Positions 33,528 through 43,977 of a stretch of DNA of 64,000 nucleotides are shown one piece after another. The notes beneath the pieces were generated by a model. The model was given only the letters and a program-made list of their open reading frames with translations, made no database searches and had not been told where the DNA came from. Position numbers and translations under genes: made by a program. Source of the stretch: Heterodera schachtii (lineage: Eukaryota; Nematoda; Chromadorea; Rhabditida; Heteroderidae); assembly GCA_023374025.1 (NCBI GenBank), contig SIJG01000001.1, positions 4,842,828 to 4,906,827 of the forward strand, read 5' to 3'. The first letter of the stretch is position 1, and every line of letters starts with the position of its first letter.

Positions 33528-36366
33528 ATGCCAAAAATTCGTGTGGGTTTTACATTTTTCATTTTTTCCCATTTCGTCCTCTTACATTCGTAGATAACTC
33601 CGCTCGGTGCTGGTCAAGATGTCGGAAGAAGCTGTATTTTGGTGACCATCGGTGGTCGGAATGTGATGCTCGACTGCGGAATGCACATGGGTTTTTCCGA
33701 CGACCGTCGCTTTCCCGACTTCTCTTACATTGGTATTACTCTTCACTTTTGTTTTCTTCATAATTTATTTCCTTCGAATAGCAACTGGTGACTTGACCAA
33801 ATACTTGGACTGCCTTATCATTTCACACTTTCATCTCGGTAAGTGCATTTTTTCAAAAGGAAATAGGTAATACCAAAGTGTTGCTGATGATGCATATTAG
33901 AATTAGAAGTAGAGTTTGGGGTAATAGTGTCGGTGGTGCCTCTCCCTTTTTTTTTTGAAAAAATTTCGTGTTTTTCGAGATAGTCATTATGGGAGTTTTA
34001 AGGGTCGGAAAATCCGAATCAGACTTCCATTGCAAAGTTTTTTGTTTCCCTATAGGGTGGGAATTGATAGGGGAGGGGCGCATGGCGTTACGTACGTATA
34101 CCTTTCCTGGATTTGTCCCTCCCTTCGTTGATTTGTTTGGTTGGCCGATGGTATGGTATTTATTGTCAGACGATCCTCCCTTCACACATAAAGAAATAAG
34201 CAGTCACATTAATCTGTCTCATTCTTTTCATATCACTGTGGTGCTCTTCCCTACATGACGGAAATGATCGGCTATCAGGGCCCGATTTACATGACCTATC
34301 CGACCAAGGCCATTGTGCCCGTTTTGCTAGTATGTTTATTATAGCATTTTGCAATGATTTTGGATTTCCATTCGTATTTTAGGAAGATTTTCGAAAGGTG
34401 GTCACTGAGCATCGCGGAGAGACGAATTTTTTCACTTCGGCGCACGTAAAAGCATGCATGAAAAAGGTGAATTTTACGGTCGGCTTTTAATTCCCCAATT
34501 CTTTGTCTTTTTCAGGTCATTGCTGTGAATTTGCACGAAATCATTCAGGTGGACGAACAACTGACCATCCAGGCCTTTTACGCCGGACATGTGCTGGGGG
34601 CAGCGATGTTCATGGTCAAAGTGGGCGAGGAATCGGTACAATGCTTAAAACCATTTGCAATAAACGATGAAAGGTTTTTCGGTCTTTTACACGGGCGACT
34701 TCAACATGACGCCCGACAGACACCTCGGCGCCGCCAAAGTGCCCCCCGGCCTTTGTCCCGATGTGCTCATCACTGAGACAACTTATGCAACGACAATTCG
34801 AGACTCAAAACGGGCCCGGGAAAGAGACTTTCTGAACAAAGTGCACGAAACGATCCAAGGGGGAGGAAAGGTAATGCCAATTTTACGTGTTGAGACAAAA
34901 ACGAATGGTGCACACAGAATATAATATACAATTGTCTTCCACTTATTTTTCAGGTTCTAATCCCCGTCTTTGCGCTTGGTCGTGCCCAGGAATTGTGCAT
35001 TTTGCTCGAGTCGTACTGGGAACGTTTGGACCTGAAAGTGCCCATTTACTTTTCCCATGGGCTCGCCTCTCGGGCAACTGAGGTTGTTTTCTAATTGTAA
35101 GCATTAAAGTTTTGGATTACTTTGTAGTTTTAGTATTATAAACTGTTCATCAATTGGACAAATGAAAAGATCAAAGAGACATTTGTGCAGCGAAATGTGT
35201 TCGACTTCAAACACATCAAACCGTTCAACATGCAATTTGTCGATGCTCCCGGCCCCATGGTTTTGTTCTCCACCCCGGGTTTTTTTTATCTTATAAAGAA
35301 TTGAGAAATATTAGTGGTGATTAGATTTTATACTTTTTTAAGTTATATGCTCGTTTTAAGGAATGCTTCACGGTGGTCAATCACTGAAAGTGTTCAAAAA
35401 ATGGTGTGGCGAAGAGCGCAATTCGATCATTATGCCCGGTTATTGTGCGCCCGGAACGGTGGGAGCCAAAGTGATCAATGGAGCCAAAAAAGTAGACATT
35501 GACGCCAAGTCGGTGAGAGGATTTGTACAAAATAAATTTATATCTATTATTTCATCCTCCTCCCTCCTGTTTAGTATGAAGTCAATTTGCGCGTCGAGTA
35601 CATGTCGTTCAGTGCGCATGCGGACGCCAAAGGCATTATGCAGCTGATCCGGGACGTGGAGCCACGGGCGGTGATGTTTGTGCACGGCGAGAACCAAAAG
35701 ATGGAAATGCTTAAAGCAAGAGTGGAAAAGGTAGGAAAGGAAAACCACCAAAAACTACGTTTGTTTTTTTCAGGAGTTTGGCCTCGAGGTCTTCAAGCCG
35801 GCCAATGGAGAGACAGTGACGGTGAACAGCAGCGCGCGCACGTACATTTCTGTGCCCGAGGAACTGATCGCGAAAAGCATTGCGAACTGCCCAAGCCCGG
35901 CCAAACGCTCATGTCCATTCCAGGCTTTTTTGTATTTGGATAAGGAAAGTAACGAACTGTCGGTGATTTCGACGGAGGAAGCGGCCAAACAGTTGGGCAA
36001 GGAATTGCACACATTCTGTTTTAACGAAGTTTGTGTTTTTCACTTTGATTTAGCTTTTCATATCCTTAACAAAAACAGATTTTCTACACGTTCGATGCAG
36101 TACTCAATTTGGACAAATTGGGTGAGAAATTACGCCGACTGGTCGACCCGAAGTTGCAAATAAAGCCGGTGCTTTTCTCATTTTTGTCTGTTTTTATAAA
36201 CTTTCCACCATAGGATGGCATTGAACTGTTTGATGGCGAATTGTTGTTGGCACAAGTGCCCGGACAGGAGCATCGGCTGGAGATCATTTGGGATGAGCAG
36301 CGAGAGCATTGGCTGGACACTTTGTTGCCACTGATTCCGGCACGGAAAATGGAGTGGACAAGTTGA
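33528..36366 (+). CDS. ints11: Integrator complex subunit 11 (metallo-beta-lactamase/beta-CASP nuclease)
   Basis: Fourteen exons, 593 residues (human 600): 33528-33542, 33594-33732, 33782-33838, 34232-34329, 34383-34466, 34516-34635, 34682-34870, 34954-35082, 35134-35278, 35361-35512, 35575-35730, 35774-36028, 36079-36168, 36214-36366. Catalytic endonuclease that cleaves snRNA and other nascent transcripts. Seen: [15 protein letters not shown], the metal-binding [99 protein letters not shown] and FVHGE. Exons 4 and 7 are placed by protein identity and by the frame closing; their acceptors read CAT and TCG instead of AG. C-terminal third is less conserved, as expected. Confidence 0.93.
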
Positions 36367-36618
36367 AAAGAAAAGGGGAAAAGGTGCGACAATCTCTTGT
36401 TGTTGATGTTCTGGCTTTACACGCGCATCTCTTCTATTTTCTCAAATTGTCAAATAAAAGCGGGTCTTTTTCACACAACAATTTCTCTGTTTATTTTTTG
36501 TTTTTTATTTGCAATAAATTTATTGTTTTATTATTATTTTTCATAATAATTGCTTATCGCATTAATTTAATTTTTCGATTTGCTACGATAAAAAACGAAT
36601 GTTTTCCCTCATCAGAGA

Positions 36619-39600
36619 ATGGACCTTGAAATGGACGTGCATTCGCTGGAAAAGGCTTTGGTCCTCCGTTTTTTGGTTGGGGATCAAAAACAGCGGAAAA
36701 TGTTAGTTCGTTGGCTTTACCAAAATGTCGGTTTTTGTTTGGTACGGTAAACATTTGGTTGGTTAAGCGTCCAACTGAACGGTCTCAACGAGCGCAGTGA
36801 CACGGCGGCGGTCGCGCGACTCGTTTTGGACCAATGCCAACCGTTGGTCCCTTCCGACCGAATTTCGGAATTGGAACGACTCGTCTTTTACCTGCAAAAA
36901 CGGCACAACCCAAACGAAAGTGATGCCCTTTGACAACATAACTTAATAATTGCTTTTTGGTAGATTCCGATTCCCTGGTCGGCATGGAAATTCATGCAAA
37001 AATGGACGATTTGGAGGTGGTCGATAGGCTGGGCCCATACGTCCGCTTTCGCTTTCAATTTGCTGTGTTCAGAGTTACATGGAATTGCTTTACGAGGAGG
37101 GGGAGCCCAAGCAGCGCGGGGTGGCAATGCTTGCCGAATTGGTACGCCATGTCGAGGCATTGCAATTGGCACAAATTGTGGAGAATGAGCAGCTGATGGG
37201 GGCACTGATTCGAATTTGGCGCGAGGTGATGGCACAATTGGCTCGTTGTCCTTTTTGCCTTTTTGTTGTCCTTTTTCCTCTCCCTGTCACCGAAATTCAC
37301 TAAACCATTTAAAGGACTCGCGCAAAAACTTCGAATTGGCAATTCATTTGGCCCAACTTTTCCGTCGGCTGTCCCAATTTGCGCCTTTTCATCCCACACT
37401 TTCGCATTTAAAAGTGAATTTTCTGTTTTAATTTTGCTACCATTTCTCCGTTTCGTCATCAGATTGGGCTGCTCAGCGTACAAACGGTCGATTTTGAGTT
37501 GGGCCGTTGGGAATTATGGCGAGAGCAAACGCACGAAAAGGAGGAGAAAGAGCGACTCAAATGGGAATATGCGATGAGAAAGCAGGACCAACTGATCGCG
37601 GGTAAACTGGGAAAAATTGAGCAATTTCGGACTAATCGACGCAAAATTCCATTTTTGAGCGTCGCTACAAAGAATGGAATGATAATTTAATTAATGCCGA
37701 TTTGGTTTTAGTGGTCCTTAACATTCTGTTGAATTTGGCCGACGATTTGCGGACGGAGCACAAAATGTTGCGCAAGGGCCTTTTGCCGACCCTTTTCAAA
37801 TGCCTCGACCACCGTTCGTCGCCCCAACTGCTGACAGTGGCCGTGAAGTTTCTGTGGAAGCTGAGCCAATTTTCAGAGAGTCAGCAGCAAATCGCAGTAA
37901 ATTTAATTCATTTTTTCGTTGTTTTTCTATTGCTTAGAACACCGCCGGTTCCATCGACCGTTTGGTTTCACTTTTGGCACCGCCTCTGAAAAGTGCCGTG
38001 TCCGAATGTTGCGGTGGCGTCGGCAGCCCTTTGCCACTGTCCTCCTCCTCTCCCTCCGATTTTCTGGGCCCTCTTTTCTCCCTTTTGTTCAACTGTTCCT
38101 TCGAGCCGTCCTCTCGCCGCTGTATGGTCGCCGCGGGGCTCGTCTCTCTGTTGGCCCCGCATATTTCGGGTGAGAAACAAATGCAAATGCGCGGATTGGC
38201 CATGCCAACTAAAATCGCCATTGCTTAATTTCAGAAAATGATGTTGCCTTGGCCCTGATGTATCAGCTGAGCATTGTGGACGATGCCAAAGCGATGATCG
38301 CTTTTACGGATTGCATTCCCACCGTATGTTTTTTGGGCTGTTCGTTTCCCGATGTTTCTTCCTTTGGCTGTTCTTCTTCAGCTCCTCCGTTTGCTCTTCT
38401 CCGACAGTCGTCCCCCTTCCGACGGCGACGGACGCCCAAAAAAAGAAACGGCGGAGGGACAGCGGCGGAAGCGCTCTCTGCTGGTCAAATCGCTGTTGGT
38501 GAACATTGTGCTGGAGAAGCGGAATGCCCAACTGTTGTGCGGGTCGGAAGGCCAAGGATTGGACTCGCTGATGGCATTCGCATTGGAAAACGAAGGGGGC
38601 GACGTTTTGGCGATGAAAGTGATAAAAACACACAATTTTCAGATGGAATAACAATTATTTTCGTATATTTTTTTGGGTCGCACGAAACATCGCCTCCCAC
38701 GAGGGCCCCACCCGGGAAATGTTCACCAAATGGGTGCCCCAACTGTTGGAGAACGCCGTCGAGAAGGCCCAAGGAGACGACAGCAATAACAATGACAACA
38801 GTCCTCTCAACTCCACGTCTTTTGCGTCGTCCATTTTTGCGCTCGAATGTTTGGCCATTTGTGCACTGCTTCCGAACGCAAATTGGGCCCAATTGGAGGA
38901 CAGTCACAGCGTAGTCGCATTTTTGGCCCAAATTTTGAAGCGATCGCAGCAAAGCGAAAGGGACGAAACAAAAAAGTCAATGCATAACACTTTGGACAGA
39001 AGGAAAGGGCGAGAACACCACGAAAGAGGAGAAGAGGAGGAGAAGGGCAAAGAGCGAAAGAAGGGAACGATCACCGACGAAGTGCTTCTTCAGGTGACAG
39101 TCGAAGCGACCGAACTTTGGACGATAGAAACGAAATGCACACTTCATTACCTTTTATTCACTACAAAACCATCCAGGATGAAACAATTTAAGGTCGTCCA
39201 ATTGTGTGGCACTATCGCCGGACATTCCCTTGAAATGGCAGAACGAGTGGAGAAGCATCTGTTGCCACTGATCATTTCGACACTGAACAGTGAGTGATTT
39301 GAACCCCCAATATTCCTTAGGTTTCCTCCGTCCCCCCTCTGAATTTAGACCGCCAAGACGACGACGAAATTGTGTTGCAATGCGTTTTCGTTTTTCTTTC
39401 TCTTCTCGCGCATGGCGGCGAAATGGCCAAGCGAATTTGTCAGCAGAAAGAGGAAATTATTAATCAGCGCAAAAGCAAAAGGGAAATTGTCGTCGGACTG
39501 ACAAAGCCAACGAAAGCGGCGGAAACAGTGGCGGTTGTTCCGCTGCTTTTGCTCAATTTGATGCATGACAAAAACACGCAAATTCGCGCGTTGAGTGAGC

Positions 39601-39935
39601 AAACGTTGGAGAGAGTGGCGGTGTGGAGGGATACAATCACATTTTGTTGTTGTTTCGATGAAAAAATGTTTCAGGAAGTGAATGCACATTGGCGAGAACG
39701 TATACGCGAGGCGCGGTTCCGTTGGCACAACGCCCAGTGGTTAGAAATGGTCGAAACGACCACCGACGCTTTGCACCGATCCGCTGTTGTTGACCATTTG
39801 ACGACGATGGCAATCTCGAGTGATGTTGGTGGGGATGGCACACCATTTCAGAGGTCAAACGGAGAAGTTGCGTTACTAACGGACGGTGGACATGTGCTGG
39901 ATTCTGAACAAGTGCTTAGCGGCACAGAATTTTGA
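36619..39935 (+). CDS. kap-1: Kinesin-associated protein 3 (KAP3), kinesin-II accessory subunit
   Basis: Fourteen exons, 822 residues: 36619-36701, 36768-36919, 36964-37016, 37073-37225, 37315-37413, 37463-37601, 37712-37896, 37938-38169, 38235-38323, 38382-38618, 38677-39093, 39193-39289, 39349-39620, 39675-39935. The armadillo-repeat subunit of heterotrimeric kinesin-II, used in intraflagellar transport. Matches: SLEKALVL, GMEIHAKMDDLESYMELLYE, VVLNILLNLADDLRTEHKML, YQLSIVDDAKAMIAFTDCIP, RNIASHEGPTREMF, DDDEIVLQCVFVFLSLL, LMHDKNTQIRALSEQTLE, ARFRWHNAQWLEMVE. A low-complexity Arg/Glu insert (about residues 585-610) interrupts the repeats. The N terminus is shorter than human. Exon 11 needs an acceptor reading TTGG. 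It starts 252 bp after INTS11. Confidence 0.92.
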
Positions 39936-40241
39936 AGGACCAAAAAACGGACAAAAGCCAATGTATTTTTAATCCCATTTGAAAGTCTAACGATCTCACT
40001 TTGCCTTTTTAATTTGTTCATTCTTTGTCTGTACATGTAATATTAATAAATCAAGACGAGAAGCCAAAAGGAAAAGCAAAAAGTAAATCTTATTTATTTA
40101 TTCAAATAATAAAGTCCAGAGGAAGGGAACAACAAAGGCCGCTTACACTTTTAGAAAGAGATGATTAGTCCGAATTAATAAATTAAGATGTGAGAAGCCA
40201 GAAGGGAAAACAAATAAATAAAATTATTATTGTAAAATTAA
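39936..40241. other. Convergent intergenic region
   Basis: 306 bp between the 3' ends of KAP3 (plus) and COG5 (minus). Contains several AATAAA and TTTATT strings on both strands, consistent with overlapping poly(A) signals, and nothing else recognisable. Confidence 0.5.
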
Positions 40242-43200
40242 TTATGCCATCGGTGCCGTAGTTTTGAGAAGATTCGCATCGACAATTTGACAGAGAATCG
40301 GAAAGTTGGGCACAAATTCAGCCCCTCCACGCGCAACCACCGAATGTTTGTAGGCGTCCAATAAATTGCGCAGGAAGCGCCATTTCTCCGCCTCGGAATG
40401 CGTGTTGAACCAATGAACGTATTGGGGAATGGTCCACCCGGCACTAAGAAAAACGAAGCCCAGACAAAGGAAAAGGACAGTAAACTTACGAGTCGTGTGG
40501 GAGACGCAATTCCGTGCCACAGACACAAATCAGCAAATGGGCGACGAACCATTGGGGCACCACAGAAGAAAGGGGCGAAGTGCCATTCTGAAAGAAGCAC
40601 AGATACGAGAGAGAGAACGGCATGGGAAACAAAAACGCACGACGACTTCAGCCAAATGATTCATTCCGTCGGAAGCGTCCAGCAAAAGTTTAAGCATTTG
40701 TTTGAGATGATGTTGTGAGTTGAGCAGCTTGGCGCACTTACAATTGAATGCCTGGAAGAGATGAAACATTCGGCGACTTGGTGAGCGAGGGAATGCCCGC
40801 CTCGAGTCCGTTGCGGCACAAATAGTCCAAGTCACGCACAAAACGGTCAATGCTCGGCTCACCAATCGGACGGAAGAGGGAAATGTGCAGAAGAAACTGT
40901 TCAACACAGAAGTTGAGGAAGCCGGGCATAGCCTCGACAGAATCGGCCAATGGCTTCACCTGGGCACAGTGCTGACGGAACACTCTTAAAAGGGGACAGT
41001 AAAATAGTCATTTGCTCATTTACTGGACATAAACGGTTGCTAGGCCACCCACACGTGCCAACCCACTTGAGATGTCCGCACAGCTCCTTCACATATTCCG
41101 ATGAGGTGGCACTGGGTGCCAAAGCGACCGCCAAATTCTCGTCATGCATTGAGTCTAAAACAAGCGAAACGGTGGTGCGCATTCGCTCCAAAATTGTGTT
41201 GACGGCCGTTTGGATGAGTGAAAAAAGAGGGCCACAAAGGCCGGGCCAATATCTAAAAATAGGAGAATTCAAATGACAAATTTGAGTGTCCAATTTGGTT
41301 TGACGCACGTACTTCGCCAGTTCGTGTGCAATGTTCAGCAGCTGGTAATTGTGAGTTTGAGCACGTGAAATGCGACCGGTGAAACGGAGGGCGTCGTCGC
41401 CGAAAGCCATTTGCTGCTCCAACTTCACCCCGACGTATTGCAACGCCTTGGAGACGTTGCCCTCCATTTCGCGCTGCAATGCCATGTCCCAAGCCACGCT
41501 GGCCAACTCGGCACGGAAAGTGGCGTTAAGCTGTAAAAAAGGTGAGGGGATTACGCATCCAAAGAGAAACAAGGGTAGAAATGACTCAACAATGAACAGA
41601 TTAATTAGAATATCCGACCAACTTGTTCCACTACAATTGTGTCTCTGCGTTCGTCCTGCTCAAACGTTTGGTCGACAAATGTGGTAAGATTTTTGAATGA
41701 TTGGCTCAGAATGCTCGTCTTCAATGGATTGAGTGCGTCTCTGAAGTAAATAACGATTGATCATTTCTGATGTGGATGGCATGTGCCGGTCAATCAATGT
41801 TCGTTGGTGCCCTTTCTTTCCCTCATCGTCTTCCGTCCGGTTGGCCAACCATCTCCGTCCCCCCCACCCGATGCCTTCACCTAATCACTGTGGCGACCTG
41901 AATCAGTGTGTGCTTGGACACATTTGTAGACGGTCTGAACAAGTCGCATTGCGTACGGAGCATTGGGTGGCACCTTTGAAGTCAATCCATTGGAAACCCA
42001 AAAACATTGTATTACCCTCGAAGTGATCACTTTTCCCACGTGTCGTGCAAATTGCTGCGCGTTTTCAATTCCTTAACATGCAAAAATAAATAAAGTAAAT
42101 TTAAAATTAATAAATTTCAGCTCAATAAGTTCAAAATATTCACCCAACAGTTGAAACTGTTCCAATTGCGTGTGCAATTTGTTGCCCAACTGCGGCAACA
42201 GTTTGGCTGTCTTCTCCGGTGCCGAGTGAGCGTCCAACTGAAGGAACAGCGCGTCCAACTCCGAGACGGACTCGTCCATCACGGCATTCAGTTCCTTCTG
42301 ACACGCGTGGACACCGTCTGGCGAAAAGTTTTTTTTTGAAACAACGCACAAAATGGTACAAATTCATTCAATTCGTTTACTATAAAGTAAAATGTCGCCA
42401 AATTGCGCTCGCGACTCACCCAAAAGTTGTTGCAATGCCTTCACAACGGCACTCACTCCGCTCGCGTTCAGCGAACGGAGCGCGGAACGCAATTGAACGA
42501 CCAAATCCTGACGAGTGCGCGAGTTCATCTCGGAAAGACTGAACAGACAACGGTACTGGAGCCATTTCAACTGGAAATGGACATAAAATATGTGACAATG
42601 AGCAATCATTTTGGCTTTTCTGAGGGTTTTTGGGCAATTAAATGCAATGGAATGCCACCGCACATGTCTGAGTTTGTCGTTGGCCTTCACAATTGCGTTC
42701 ACTTCTGTGATGTGTTCCGTCCGTCTGATCAAATCCGTCTCCGCGCGCCATGCGTCCACCAATTCTTCGCACCTTAAAATCCCACATTTTAAACCAAACA
42801 AATTAATCACATCTTTTTTAAAATTTCTTGACCTGATCGCATCGCCTTGCATCCGACTCAGTTGGGTCAGAGAAGCGATTGCACGCACATCCTTACGGAT
42901 TTTACCCACCTGTGCATAAAAACAAAATTGTTTGGGTTTGAAGCATACATGTACAAGGGGTGCGCCGGCGCACCCCCCTCGCGTCGTAATGGGCCTGGCG
43001 CACCCCTCCCACGTGCGTCGTAAGGGGGGCGGCTGTAAAGGAGGGGGGGGGGGGTCGTCGTGGGGTGGGTCGTACCGAATGGGGAAAAAGTTAAAATTTG
43101 AACAATTTCCTTAGCAAAACGCATACAAAACTCAAAAATTTTTCCCGGCGGCGCCTATCGGCACCGCCGGACCGCCCCACCCTTTCCACAAACGTTTTTT

Positions 43201-43822
43201 GGAAAAAACGCGCCGAAAAAAGGTGATTTGAATAGCAAAAAAAAAAAAGGTCGCCGGGGAAAAATAGGGGCCGACGTAAGAAAAATTGGTCCTGGCGCAC
43301 CCCCCCTGCGCCAAACGTCCGACGTATGGGGGTCTGACTGGCGCACCCCTTGTACATGTATGGTTTGAAGATTTAAGGGATTTCTATTTTGATTAGTTTT
43401 TGAGTGATGTCATAGCACCAATCCCTCCCTTCTCTCCCCTCCTCCCACCCAATTGCCGCTTCTCCGTTGTTGACCTGTTCGTCCATCGTATTGGCCAATG
43501 TGTCGGCCCGTCTCACCACCGCGTCCATTTCGCGTTGGACGTGCGAATGGGCACTGTCCAACTGTTCGATGGTGCTGACCTGCTCCAATAGACTTGGGTA
43601 ATTCTCTTCCACCTGAAATTGGCATTCCTTCAATTACTTTTCTATTTTTTTCACCCCTTGGCGAAGACGCGAGTTCATTTCCCGTTGAATGTTTTGCACT
43701 CGCGACAACAGTTTCTCGGTGTCTAATCGCTCATCTGCGACCACTCCCCGCAGAAATTCGCCCTCGTCAGCGCGACCCCAAATGTAATCATCCAACCGTT
43801 CAAATGCCGAATTCGTTGCCAT
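40242..43822 (-). CDS. cogc-5: Conserved oligomeric Golgi complex subunit 5
   Basis: Fourteen exons: 43655-43822, 43475-43612, 42833-42909, 42664-42772, 42420-42570, 42144-42317, 42016-42071, 41898-41973, 41623-41738, 41313-41530, 41067-41252, 40647-40984, 40490-40587, 40242-40443; about 701 residues. COG tethers intra-Golgi retrograde vesicles. Seen: the N-terminal helical region FERLDDYIWG ... QREMNSRLRQ, VGKIRKDVRAIASLTQLSRM, FSLSEMNSRTRQDLVVQLRS, IENAQQFARHVGKVITSR, LKTSILSQSFKNLTTFVDQT and the C-terminal WFVAHLLICVCG. Exon 12 (338 bp) has one base too many: reading frame changes near 40740, between SLPGIQL and KCAKLLNSQ. Intron 2 (565 bp) contains a transposon. Starts 155 bp after mitochondrial EF-Tu. 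Confidence 0.88.
42944..43362. mobile_element. Non-autonomous DNA transposon in COG5 intron 2
   Basis: Perfect 23-bp terminal inverted repeats beginning CATACATGTACAAGGGGTGC, flanked by the perfect 8-bp direct repeat GTTTGAAG (42936-42943 and 43363-43370). Length 419 bp. The interior includes a GC-rich subterminal region with further GGTGCGCC motifs, a poly-G run and one copy of the palindromic GC repeat (43144-43170). No ORF. An 8-bp duplication fits a hAT-type mechanism. Confidence 0.9.
43144..43170 (-). repeat. GC-rich palindromic dispersed repeat, copy 3
   Basis: CCCGGCGGCGCCTATCGGCA followed by CCGCCGG; the clearest copy, lying inside the transposon in COG5 intron 2. Followed by TTTTTTGGAAAAAACGCGCC. 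Confidence 0.85.
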
Positions 43823-43977
43823 TTTTATAACGGCACTTTATGAAAATACCCCTGGACAATTTACAAAAACACACTTAAAAAAAGAAAAAGTTCAGCTGAC
43901 AATGAGTCGGAAACTGATAAAACCAATAAATAAAGAAATATTTAAAACAATCTAAAATAAAATAAAGAAAAGAAAAG

